A stretch of 64,000 nt of DNA from assembly GCA_020849765.1 (NCBI GenBank), contig JADLAY010000049.1:62001-126000 (forward strand), given 5' to 3'. The DNA is from Anaerolineae bacterium (GTDB lineage Bacteria; Chloroflexota; Anaerolineae; Aggregatilineales; Phototrophicaceae). The translations under genes were made by a program, and so were the position numbers. The notes beneath the pieces are model-generated. The model searched no databases, was not told where the DNA came from, and saw only the letters and a list, made by a program, of their open reading frames with translations. This document shows, piece by piece, positions 42,145 to 50,082 of this stretch; position 1 is the first letter of the stretch; every line of letters starts with the position of its first letter.

Positions 42145-42400
42145 AGCTTTCAGCTTTTAGCCGATAGCCTTCAGCCTATAAACTGTTGACTTGCCAGCGC
42201 GTAGGCTAATCTGCGTCTGGTTTCCGGCTAAAGGCCAATAGCTAATCCGCTAATTTGCTTAACAGCGGTTGTAAAAATGTAATATGATTAAAGATATGAA
42301 GGCGCGACCTTGAGCCGAGTCGTGCCTCCATTTTGATCATCGGCCGTTTGCCCCAGGCTGAAAGCCGAAAGCTGACCGCCGACAGCCACAAAAGTATTGA
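42145..42400. repeat. AGCC/AGCTTTC-rich imperfect repeats
   Basis: Blocks such as GCTTTCAGCTTTTAGCC, GATAGCC, TTCAGCC at 42147-42180 recur in inverted sense as GGCTGAAAGCCGAAAGCTGACC at 42356-42377, and related AGCC units occur again at 44589-44645. The blocks could pair over the 180 bp between them. Likely a dispersed intergenic repeat of this genome. Confidence 0.5.
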
Positions 42401-42403
42401 CTG

Positions 42404-42772
42404 ATGAACCAGCTTTCGCATAAATCGGTCATCATCCTCGAAATGATCGCGCGTGGGCACACCTACGAAGACATCCTGCGCCTGCATCCCCAATACACGA
42501 CCATGGATATCGCCATCGCGGCACGTGAGATCCTCGATCACGCGCATGACCAGGGCGTGACGATGCGCAAGCAGCCGGAGCGCTTCGCCGAGATGCGCGA
42601 GGACTATCCGCGCGCCTACGTCGGCTGGACGGACGCCGAAGAGCGCGAACTGATCGAGCTGGCCGACTCGCATACGCCGGTCAAGGACATCGCGCTCAAG
42701 CTCGCCCGCCGTCCGAGCGCCGTCGCCCAACGCCTGCGCAAGCTCCGCCGCCGGTTGAATGAGGACGAGTGA
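42404..42772 (+). CDS. Small helix-turn-helix protein (DUF433-like plus SANT/Myb-like HTH)
   Basis: 122 residues. The first half (VIILEMIARGHTYEDILRLHP...DIAIAAREILDHAH) resembles the DUF433 helix-turn-helix found in antitoxin-like proteins. The second half (VGWTDAEERELIELADSHTPVKDIALKLARRPSAVAQRLRKL) reads like a SANT/Myb-type helix-turn-helix. A DNA-binding regulator is likely; targets are unknown. It is followed directly by a TIR gene, which may be coincidental because base composition changes between them. Confidence 0.8.
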   Translation: MNQLSHKSVIILEMIARGHTYEDILRLHPQYTTMDIAIAAREILDHAHDQGVTMRKQPERFAEMREDYPRAYVGWTDAEERELIELADSHTPVKDIALKLARRPSAVAQRLRKLRRRLNEDE

Positions 42773-42798
42773 ACCACGGAGCCGCAAAAGGATCGGCC

Positions 42799-43554
42799 AT
42801 GACAAACAGAGATGGCTTTGGGGCGTGGCTAACTAATGTGGTTGAACGTCCACTGCCACAGAATATGAAGGCACGTGCGAGGGTTTTAGCGAAAGAGTTA
42901 GCCGAAGGTGCATATGCTCCAGAACGCTTCTGGGGTACGACGTTCACTTCAGATCAGCATGAACGACACCTTACGGGTGACCCTCTAGACCGCTATCTTG
43001 AACATCGTTGGAACAATGCTGAACCGCACTTCGAATTGTTGGAAAGACTCGGATACCTTGAAAGGGGTGATAGGTACGTCTTTCGTCTGTCAAAACTGGC
43101 AATGGAGCTGGTGGATGAAGTCGAACCTGCCACCGTTTTCATTTCCTACAGTCGCAAACAGAGTAGCGCCTTTGCATTGCTCATTCACACATGGCTGAAC
43201 AAAGAAGGGTATACCGCATTTCTAGACAAGGAGCTGAATGCAGGTGTTCAGTGGCGAGACGATTTGCGGAAGCGAATTCAAGGCTGCGACTTTCTGGTTG
43301 CGGTTTTCGGTAAAGAGACTTTCCCATCAACCAATATTGTCGATGAACTTGCCTGGGCATACGAGGCGGGCATCCGAATCATCCCAATCTGGCACGAAGG
43401 CTACGACTTTCAAACGGCACGTCCACATTTGCCAGAGGAGCTATTCGACATATTGGATGAACTCAACGCCGTGAGGATTCTGGAAGAGAACCCCCTCCAA
43501 TATGAGGCTGCTATTCTTGCTGTGATTAATCGTTTCCAAGTCACGCCGGAGTAG
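42799..43554 (+). CDS. TIR-domain protein with N-terminal helical domain
   Basis: 251 residues from ATG 42799 (AAGGA upstream); an overlapping GTG at 42769 is less likely. Residues 1-105 form a helical domain of no known family (VVERPLPQNMKARARVLAKELAEGAY, ELLERLGYLERGDRYVFRL, winged-helix-like). A TIR domain follows (111-245): TVFISYSRKQSSAF, GYTAFLDKELNAGVQWRDDL, CDFLVAVFGKETF and VDELAWAYEAGIRIIPIW, where E183 is the candidate catalytic Glu. GC content (about half by eye) is much lower than in its neighbours, suggesting horizontal transfer. Confidence 0.85.
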   Translation: MTNRDGFGAWLTNVVERPLPQNMKARARVLAKELAEGAYAPERFWGTTFTSDQHERHLTGDPLDRYLEHRWNNAEPHFELLERLGYLERGDRYVFRLSKLAMELVDEVEPATVFISYSRKQSSAFALLIHTWLNKEGYTAFLDKELNAGVQWRDDLRKRIQGCDFLVAVFGKETFPSTNIVDELAWAYEAGIRIIPIWHEGYDFQTARPHLPEELFDILDELNAVRILEENPLQYEAAILAVINRFQVTPE

Positions 43555-43584
43555 AATGGGGGATAAGCGCGAAGCGGAGGCAGT

Positions 43585-44469
43585 ATGGCGATCCACTCGA
43601 AAACCAATCTCTACCCCGGCGTCAACGCCCACCTGAACAGCTATCTTCAGGAAGAAGGCGTCGATTGGGAGAGCTTCCACGCCAGCCACATCGAGCACAT
43701 CCGGGAGGCATTGGAGTCGATCCTGCCGCCCAATTACTACGCGGTCGGCGAGCGTTCATTGCAGGTACGCGGTGAGGGTTTCGACATCGAGGTCGTCTCC
43801 AGGACGACGCCGGACGTCACGATCTATCAAGAGAAACCGACGACGCTGCGCACCTTAACGCCAGAAGCAGCCACGCCGACGCGCACGCTGCCGCTCTGGG
43901 ATCTGATGGTCGCCGAAGATGACTACTTCACGGGTATCGTCATTCATCATGTGGAGGAGAACCGTTTGCCGGGCAGGCCCGTGACGCGCATTGAACTGCT
44001 CTCGGCGTCGAACAAGCCGCCGCGCTCACATTACGCACAGTACACGATGAAACGCTTCGAGACCCTGCGCAGCGGCATCGCCCTGGTCGAGATCGATTAC
44101 CTGCATGAGAGCCAGCCGGTTTGGCGACGACTGCCCAGCTATCACAGGGGAGATGCGGGAGCGCTCCCGTACATGGTAGTGACCAGCGACCCTCATAGCG
44201 ACTACGAAGAAGGCAAGGGGGTGTCGCAATGGTATGGCTTTGGGGTCAACCAGTCTTTACCACGCGTGGCGATCCCGCTGGTGGATACAGAAGCGGTGAC
44301 GCTCGATCTTGGTGGTGTCTACAACCGCACATTCGAGAGCAGTCGTCTCTATGCGCTGGTAGTCGATTATGCGCTCGATCCGCCGAGCTTTGATCGCTAC
44401 CATGCGGACGATCAGACGAAGATCAGGGCGCTGCTAGCTAAAATCCGCGCTGAGCATCCGACCACATAG
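43585..44469 (+). CDS. DUF4058 family protein
   Basis: 294 residues beginning NLYPGVNAHLNSYLQ, the DUF4058 opening (N/MxYPGMDPYLE type). Further family landmarks are HASHIEHIREALESILPPNYYAVGE, RTTPDVTIY, RIELLSASNKPP with the ELLSPxNK motif, GIALVEIDYLH and a C-terminal YxxPPxxxxF-like stretch (YALDPPSF). The SPxNK stretch recalls PD-(D/E)XK-like folds, but function is unknown. GGAGG lies before the start. The family is common in Chloroflexi, cyanobacteria and planctomycetes. Confidence 0.88.
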   Translation: MAIHSKTNLYPGVNAHLNSYLQEEGVDWESFHASHIEHIREALESILPPNYYAVGERSLQVRGEGFDIEVVSRTTPDVTIYQEKPTTLRTLTPEAATPTRTLPLWDLMVAEDDYFTGIVIHHVEENRLPGRPVTRIELLSASNKPPRSHYAQYTMKRFETLRSGIALVEIDYLHESQPVWRRLPSYHRGDAGALPYMVVTSDPHSDYEEGKGVSQWYGFGVNQSLPRVAIPLVDTEAVTLDLGGVYNRTFESSRLYALVVDYALDPPSFDRYHADDQTKIRALLAKIRAEHPTT

Positions 44470-44489
44470 AGCTTCATGCGCGACGACCG

Positions 44490-44573
44490 GGCGACTATCA
44501 TCCTCATCATGACCACTACGCCTTCTTCGCCCTGACCGAACTCCTCAACCGCTTCGGCGTCACGCCGGAGTAA
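44490..44573 (+). pseudogene. Possible C-terminal remnant of a TIR-type protein
   Basis: An open stretch without a start encodes GDYHPHHDHYAFFALTEL followed by LNRFGVTPE and a stop. The upstream TIR protein ends with a similar ...INRFQVTPE. It could be the tail left after deletion of a related gene. Short, so only tentative. Confidence 0.35.
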
Positions 44574-44708
44574 CCTTCTTCCTTCCCCCCCTAAAAGCCA
44601 GCCGCCAATCGCCGACAGCCGATAGCCACCGACAGCCAATCGCCATCCGCGCGGATTGCCCGTATACTCGAACTGTCACGCGTATTCTGACAGGGCGGGG
44701 ATTTCACG

Positions 44709-46118
44709 ATGACCCGGATCTTCATCTCGTATCGCCGCGCGGATAGTGAAGCCATCACCGGGCGCATCTATGACCATCTGGTGCAGGCGCTGGGCCAGGA
44801 GCAGGTCTTCCAGGATGTCGAGAGCATCCCGGCGGGCGTCAACTTCAAAGACTATCTGCAGACGACGGTCAGCGCCTGCGACATACTGCTGGTCGTGATC
44901 GGCAAGCAATGGCTGACCGTCACCGATGAAGAGGGCCATCGCCGCCTCGATCAGCCGAATGATTTCGTCGCAATCGAGGTCGAGGCGGGTCTCAAGCGCT
45001 CGGACATGCGCGTGATCCCGCTGCTGGTCGATGGCGCGTCGATGCCGGGCGCCGACGATCTGCCGCCGCGCTTGAGCGAGCTCCACTTCCGCAACGCCAT
45101 GCGCATCCGCCACAATCCGGACTTCAACCCGGACATGGACAAGTTGATTCAACAACTGACCGGGGAATCGAGCAGCAGGCGTTCGCTGCGCCGCCTGGCG
45201 CCGCTGGCCCTGGGGCTGGCCGTGGTCGTCGCCGGTGCAATCGTCCTTCCGACGCTGCTCAATCCCACGCCGGACACGCCCGCCTCGCCAACACCCGGCG
45301 CGACCGCAACCGTCGCCGTCGCTTCCGCCACGCCGCTCTCGGCGCAGACGCCTGCGGCCGCCGATGCGACCGAGTCGCTCGTCGTCAGGACCAGCGCGCG
45401 CTGGGTCAACGTCTATGCAAGCCCGCAGACCGAGGCGCGCATCCTGACCATCGTGAACAACGGCGACAGCGTGCAGTATGATCCGGCATCCCTGACCGAC
45501 GACGGCTGGCTCATGATCGAACTTGAAGATGGGACGGGATGGGTTCGCGCCGCGTCGGTCGGCTACCAACCGTGCTTGATTGCCGATGGCTTTGATTCGC
45601 CAGTCGGCACGGACGAAGAGCGGGCCTCGGATCAGATCTGGCCGGGAGATTGGTTCAATTCCACGCCATTCGCGGAGTTGTATTTCATCGGCACCCCGAA
45701 TGAAGCCTATCACACGGGGGTGGATCTCAATCTGCCGGAGGATGCCGACCGGGATCAGCCCATCTACGCGATTGGCAGTGGCGAAGTCGTCTTTGCCCAA
45801 CGTCTGTCGACCTGGGGCAACATCATCGTCATCCAACACGATCCGCTCTACACGTGCGACGGCGAAGTCATGTTCTCGCGCTACACACAGGTGGGCGACA
45901 TCCTCGTCCAGAAGACCGATCGCGTCGAGCGTGGGCAGATGATCACCACCGTTGGCAACAGCAATGCCGGTTTCGACTACAAGCTGCACTTCGATTTGAG
46001 TCGCAGCCCAGGCTTAGCCTCATTTCCTGCCTTCTGGCCGAAGGATGATCTAGAAGGGTTGCGAGAGAACTTCGTCGATCCGCGCCAATACATTGAAGAT
46101 CATCGTCCGCGAAGCTGA
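44709..46118 (+). CDS. TIR - transmembrane - SH3b - M23-like fusion protein
   Basis: 469 residues with an unusual layout: an N-terminal TIR domain (1-150; RIFISYRRADSEAITGRIYD, FVAIEVEAGL with E90), one membrane helix (162-183), a Thr/Pro/Ala-rich linker, a bacterial SH3 domain (about 224-285; WVNVYASPQTEARIL, DGWLMIELEDGTGWV) and an M23/LytM-like fold (about 320-430). In the M23 part HTGVDL supplies His335 and Asp339 and KLHFDL supplies His427, the three zinc ligands. The catalytic His two residues before H427 is Lys425, and the YAHL-type His is missing. Cell-wall cleavage is therefore doubtful and ligand sensing is more likely. It would link an outside signal to a cytoplasmic TIR. Confidence 0.9.
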   Translation: MTRIFISYRRADSEAITGRIYDHLVQALGQEQVFQDVESIPAGVNFKDYLQTTVSACDILLVVIGKQWLTVTDEEGHRRLDQPNDFVAIEVEAGLKRSDMRVIPLLVDGASMPGADDLPPRLSELHFRNAMRIRHNPDFNPDMDKLIQQLTGESSSRRSLRRLAPLALGLAVVVAGAIVLPTLLNPTPDTPASPTPGATATVAVASATPLSAQTPAAADATESLVVRTSARWVNVYASPQTEARILTIVNNGDSVQYDPASLTDDGWLMIELEDGTGWVRAASVGYQPCLIADGFDSPVGTDEERASDQIWPGDWFNSTPFAELYFIGTPNEAYHTGVDLNLPEDADRDQPIYAIGSGEVVFAQRLSTWGNIIVIQHDPLYTCDGEVMFSRYTQVGDILVQKTDRVERGQMITTVGNSNAGFDYKLHFDLSRSPGLASFPAFWPKDDLEGLRENFVDPRQYIEDHRPRS

Positions 46119-46157
46119 GTCTGCGCCCTCTTCCCGCCGTCAGCTATAATCCTGCTC

Positions 46158-46700
46158 ATGACCACGACACACACGCATCCACGCCCCACCATCGACCGCC
46201 TCGTCCAGTACGGTGCGCTTGCCTTCTTCGCCCTGACCGCCGCGCTGTTCGTCTGGCAGATCGTGCTGGCGTTGAACGGTCTGCCTGCGGCGCTGCTGCT
46301 GCTGACCGTGCTAACGATGGCGCTCTTGACCGCGCCCGCCCTCTGGCTGACGACCGCGACGCCCGCCGTCGAACTGACCGGTGACGGCCTGACGCTCCAT
46401 CCGCTCATCTGGCGTGCGCACAGTATCGACTGGGATGAGATCCGCGCCGTCAAGCCCTACCCGCTGCTGCCGGAGGCGCAGGGCGAGCGCATGCGCAAAG
46501 CGTTCGTCGGGCGGCGCAAGTACGTCCCCGCCAAGGGCGTCATGCTGGTCGTGCCCTCGCTGCCGTGGATCTACCGCTTCACCGGCTTTTTCGCGGGGGA
46601 AGGTCTGACGCCCGTCATCGCCTTGACCAACCGCACCCATACCGATTACGACCGCCTGATCAAGAGCGTGCGTGCGCGCACCGCCGAGGTGTGGGTGTGA
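46158..46700 (+). CDS. Two-helix membrane protein with PH-like domain
   Basis: 180 residues. Two adjacent helices (about 15-38 and 42-64) are followed by a beta-rich domain: AVELTGDGLTLHPLIWRAHSIDWDEIRAVKPYPLL, then VPSLPWIYRFTGFFAG and VIALTNRTHTDYDRLIKSV. This is the pattern of bacterial PH-domain membrane proteins (YdbS/YvbH type). Function is unknown. Its stop overlaps the start of the glycosyltransferase that follows (GTGA), so the two are coupled. Confidence 0.8.
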   Translation: MTTTHTHPRPTIDRLVQYGALAFFALTAALFVWQIVLALNGLPAALLLLTVLTMALLTAPALWLTTATPAVELTGDGLTLHPLIWRAHSIDWDEIRAVKPYPLLPEAQGERMRKAFVGRRKYVPAKGVMLVVPSLPWIYRFTGFFAGEGLTPVIALTNRTHTDYDRLIKSVRARTAEVWV

Positions 46701-47713
46701 ACGATAGCATCGCCAAGCCACCGGTCGATGTGGCGCTCTCGCTGATCTGCACCGTGCTCAACGAGGGCGACAACCTGCGCGGTCTGCTCGACTCGATCGC
46801 CAATCAGACGCGCCCGCCGGACGAGATCGTCTTCGTCGACGGCGGCAGCACCGATAACACCGTCGCCATCTTGCACGAATACGAGAGCAAGCTGCCGCTG
46901 CGCGTGCTCGTCCAGCCCGGCTGCAACATCAGCGCCGGACGCAACCGTGGCATCGACGCCGCCCTCGGCCATGTAATCGCCGTGACGGACGCGGGCGTCA
47001 CGCTCGTGCCGGAGTGGATCGAGCGCATCACCACGCCGCTGCTGCACGACCCAACCGTGCGCGTCGTCGCCGGTTGGTTCGAGGCCGATCCGCACACCGC
47101 CTTCGAGGCGGCGCTCGGCGCGACGACGCTGCCAAACGTGCGCGAGATCGACCCGGCCACCTTTTTGCCCAGCAGCCGCAGCGTCGCCTTTCGCAAGGCC
47201 GTCTGGTCGGCGGCGGGCGGCTACCCGGAATGGATCGACTACTGCGAGGATTTGATCTTCGACCTGCGCCTGAAGCAGATCGCGGGTGATTTCGCTTTCG
47301 CGCCCGGCGCCGTCGCGCATTTTCGCCCGCGGTCTTCGCTGGCTTCGTTCTACCGCCAGTATTACCGCTACGCGCGCGGCGATGGCAAAGCCGATCTCTG
47401 GCGCAAGCGGCACCTGATCCGCTACCTCACCTATCTGGTCGTCATCCCGCTGATCTTCCTGCTGGGGCTGCTGGTGCATCCGCTGTTGTGGCTGCTCTAT
47501 GTGCCGGGCGCGCTCGTCTACCTGTGGGCGCCCTATCGCAAGCTTGGCGGCGTGCTCGATCATCTGCCGCGCGTTACCGTGGTGGATCGGCTGTATGCGG
47601 CCTTGCTCGTGCCCATCATCCGCGTCGTCGGCGACGTCGCCAAGATGATCGGCTATCCCGCAGGATTGACCTGGCGTGCGCGTATGAAGCCCCCGGATTG
47701 GCGCCGCATCTGA
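46697..47713 (+). CDS. Family 2 glycosyltransferase with C-terminal membrane region
   Basis: 338 residues from a GTG at 46697 that overlaps the preceding stop. The GT-A fold runs SLICTVLNEGDNLRGLLDSIANQTRPPDEIVFVDGGSTDNT (about 14-55), GCNISAGRNRGIDAALG, and AVTDAGVTL, where the D-x-D-type motif is DAG. ED in YCEDLIFDLRL is the likely catalytic-base region. Two hydrophobic segments (about 240-275) follow. It probably transfers a sugar to a lipid or glycan at the inner membrane face. Confidence 0.9.
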   Translation: MNDSIAKPPVDVALSLICTVLNEGDNLRGLLDSIANQTRPPDEIVFVDGGSTDNTVAILHEYESKLPLRVLVQPGCNISAGRNRGIDAALGHVIAVTDAGVTLVPEWIERITTPLLHDPTVRVVAGWFEADPHTAFEAALGATTLPNVREIDPATFLPSSRSVAFRKAVWSAAGGYPEWIDYCEDLIFDLRLKQIAGDFAFAPGAVAHFRPRSSLASFYRQYYRYARGDGKADLWRKRHLIRYLTYLVVIPLIFLLGLLVHPLLWLLYVPGALVYLWAPYRKLGGVLDHLPRVTVVDRLYAALLVPIIRVVGDVAKMIGYPAGLTWRARMKPPDWRRI

Positions 47714-47800
47714 TCGCGCACAGCCCTGCTGCCGAAATCGACCCTTGCAAAGCCACCCGCGAAACGTTACAAGCTATCTATCGATAATTTAAGGATGACC

Positions 47801-48196
47801 ATGAATCCCAAGAGCGCGAAAGACAATCAGCAGTTCCTGATCGACAACGGCAAGCAGCCGGGCGTGCAAACGACGGCCAGCGGTCTGCAGCACAAGGTAC
47901 TGCGCGAGGGGACAGGCCCGGACTGCCCGCCGCTGTCCGAGGTCGAAGTGCACTACCGCGGCAAGCTGATCGACGGTACGGTCTTCGACAGCTCCTACGA
48001 GCGTGGCGAGACGATCTCGTTCCTGCTCGGCCAGGTGATCGCCGGTTGGCAGGAGGGCATTCCGCTGATGAAGGTTGGCGGGCACTCCGAATTCACCATC
48101 CCCGGCGATCTCGCCTATGGCCCGCAGGGGATTCCTGGCGTCATGCCGCCGAACGCGACGCTGATCTTCGAGGTCGAGCTGATCCGCGTCTGGTAA
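47801..48196 (+). CDS. FKBP-type peptidyl-prolyl isomerase
   Basis: 131 residues; ATG 47801 is favoured over 47795 because AAGG lies immediately before the latter. The FKBP domain holds GLQHKVLREGTGPDCP, VEVHYRGKLIDGTVFDSSYERGE, FLLGQVIAGWQEGIPLMKVG, IPGDLAYGPQGIPGVMPPNATLIFEVELI, which carry the usual active-site Tyr, Phe, Asp, Trp and Phe residues. There is no signal peptide, so it acts in the cytoplasm. It corresponds to the short FkpA/FklB-type domain with a brief N-terminal extension. Confidence 0.94.
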   Translation: MNPKSAKDNQQFLIDNGKQPGVQTTASGLQHKVLREGTGPDCPPLSEVEVHYRGKLIDGTVFDSSYERGETISFLLGQVIAGWQEGIPLMKVGGHSEFTIPGDLAYGPQGIPGVMPPNATLIFEVELIRVW

Positions 48197-48206
48197 AGGC
48201 GTATCC

Positions 48207-48782
48207 TCAACCTGCGACCTCGGCGTGGCGGTAGCAATCGACCGTGTGATCGTTGACCATGCCGATGGCCTGCATCATCGCGTAACAGATCGTCGGCCCG
48301 ACGAACTTGAAACCGCGTTTTTGCAGGTCTTTGCTCAGTTTGCGCGAAAGCTCGGTTTCGGCGGGGATTTCCGTCATTGCGCGCCACCGGTTCTGGATCG
48401 GCTTGCCGTCGACGTAATCCCACAGATAGCGGTCGAAGCTGCCGAATTCCTCCTGCACGGCCAGGAAGGCACGCGCGTTGTTGATGGCGGCGTTGACCTT
48501 GGCTCGATTGCGGACGATGCCGGGGTTGGCGAGCAGCTCGGCCACCTTCGCGTCGTCGTAACGCGCGACCAATGCCGGGTCGAAACCATCGAAAGCCGCG
48601 CGGTAGTTGTCGCGCTTGCGCAGGATCGTGATCCAGCTCAGGCCCGCCTGCGCGCCCTCCAGGCAAATGCGCTCGAACAGCGCGTGATCGTCGCCCCGCA
48701 GGGGCACCCCCCATTCTTCATCGTGATAGCGGCTGTAGAGCGGGTCGTCCAGGCTGACCCAGGCGCAGCGTGTGATGGTCAT
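48207..48782 (-). CDS. tag: DNA-3-methyladenine glycosylase I
   Basis: 191 residues from ATG 48782 (AAGGAG upstream). It has the Tag zinc-snap residues: Cys in TRCAW, His in YHDEEWGVP, and His and Cys in NDHTVDCYRH. The catalytic and base-pocket region reads LEGAQAGLSWITILRKRDNYRAAF, and KFVGPTICYAMMQAIG is conserved. It removes 3-methyladenine from alkylated DNA. Its stop is close to that of the convergent FKBP gene (10 bp gap). Confidence 0.96.
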   Translation of the reverse strand: MTITRCAWVSLDDPLYSRYHDEEWGVPLRGDDHALFERICLEGAQAGLSWITILRKRDNYRAAFDGFDPALVARYDDAKVAELLANPGIVRNRAKVNAAINNARAFLAVQEEFGSFDRYLWDYVDGKPIQNRWRAMTEIPAETELSRKLSKDLQKRGFKFVGPTICYAMMQAIGMVNDHTVDCYRHAEVAG

Positions 48783-48846
48783 GGTGTACGTTCTCCTTGT
48801 CGCTCTCAATGCGCGCAGCAGCGGCTTTTGTGCCCATCTCGCCCGA

Positions 48847-49875
48847 TCAGCGCAGGATGAATCCCCGGCCGAGCGGATCGTCCGGGTCGATCAGGAATTC
48901 GTGACGCCCGGTGATGTGCGCCGTGCCGGAGACTTCCGGGATGATGGCGGCCTGCCCGCCCACCTGCGTTTCGGCGGCGAGGCGCCCCGTGAACTCCGTC
49001 CCCAGGATGCTCTCGACCACGATCGTCTCGTCCCCTGCCAGTTCGCCGCGCGCGTGATGGATGGCGAGCCGCCCGCTGACGCCGGTGCCTGTCGGCGAAC
49101 GGTCGACTTCGCCCTCGGCAAAGATGCAGACGTTGCGGCTGCGCGAAACGCCCTCCGGCGAACGCTGAACGAAGATCGTGCCGTACAGGAAGTTGAGATC
49201 GGCGTCGCCGTCCGGGTGCTTGAGCGGATGATTCGCCATGACGGCGCGCTTGATGCGCATGCCGACGTCGATCAACTCGCGCTGGTGATCCGCGTCCAGC
49301 GTGAGGCCGAGCGGTTCGGCATCCACGTAGGCGTAGAACGCACCGCCGAAAGCCACGTCGTAGGTCACGCGGCCAACGCCGGGCACGTCGACGACGGCAT
49401 CCCGTGCGAACAGAAATGACGGCACGTTCAGAAATGACACGCGCGTGACGCGCCCGTCCGCGATCTGCGCCGTCGCCGTCACCCGGCCCGCCGGGGTGTC
49501 GATCTTGAGCGTGGGCGTCTCCGAGTCAGCCTGGAAGTGGCCGGTGTCGAAGCCAACCTTGACCAGGCCGATGATGCCGTGGCCGCACATGGTGCTGAAG
49601 CCTTCGTTGTGCATGAACAGGACGCCGACGTCTCCGTCGGGCGTCGTCGGTGGTGTCAGGATGCAGCCGTACATATCGGCATGGCCGCGCGGCTCCCACA
49701 TCAGCGCCCGGCGCAGATGATCGAAATTCGCCCGCGCATACTGGCGCTTCTCCAGGATCGTGTCGCCGGGCAGCTCCGGAAAGCCGCTCGTGATGATGCG
49801 CAGCGGTTCGCCCGCCGTGTGCGCGTCAATCGACGTGATCTTGAGCCAGTTCGACGGGGGTTGCCAGTGGAGCAT
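48847..49875 (-). CDS. trans-3-hydroxy-L-proline dehydratase (proline racemase family)
   Basis: 342 residues from ATG 49875 (MLHWQPPSNW). Proline racemase fold: DAHTAGEPLRI, HNEGFSTMCGHGIIGL with the first catalytic Cys (C97), and DRSPTGTGVSGRLA. In racemases and 4-hydroxyproline epimerases the second motif is SPCGTG; here Thr262 replaces Cys. That substitution defines trans-3-hydroxy-L-proline dehydratases, which eliminate water to give an intermediate that becomes a pyrroline carboxylate. The enzyme should therefore serve hydroxyproline (collagen-type) catabolism. It is monocistronic on this strand. Confidence 0.9.
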   Translation of the reverse strand: MLHWQPPSNWLKITSIDAHTAGEPLRIITSGFPELPGDTILEKRQYARANFDHLRRALMWEPRGHADMYGCILTPPTTPDGDVGVLFMHNEGFSTMCGHGIIGLVKVGFDTGHFQADSETPTLKIDTPAGRVTATAQIADGRVTRVSFLNVPSFLFARDAVVDVPGVGRVTYDVAFGGAFYAYVDAEPLGLTLDADHQRELIDVGMRIKRAVMANHPLKHPDGDADLNFLYGTIFVQRSPEGVSRSRNVCIFAEGEVDRSPTGTGVSGRLAIHHARGELAGDETIVVESILGTEFTGRLAAETQVGGQAAIIPEVSGTAHITGRHEFLIDPDDPLGRGFILR

Positions 49876-50082
49876 GTCGGCTTCTTTCTCGTGGGCAGCT
49901 GCGGCAAGCGACGCCAGTATACTGCGCAGGTTCGCGACGGAAAACCCGCGTCGCGGCTTATACCTTGGGTTTTGATGGCCCCGATCCGGGCGATGATAGC
50001 CGATTCGTCGCAATGCATAAGGGCGGCATCAGTTGTATACTCGAAAAAATGAGCCTCAACCAATTGTTCTTGAGGAAAACCT

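Noticed and set aside
44676..45989. Minus-strand frame of 437 codons opposite the TIR-M23 gene
   Set aside because: No recognisable domain; the plus strand shows four successive domains and a ribosome site.
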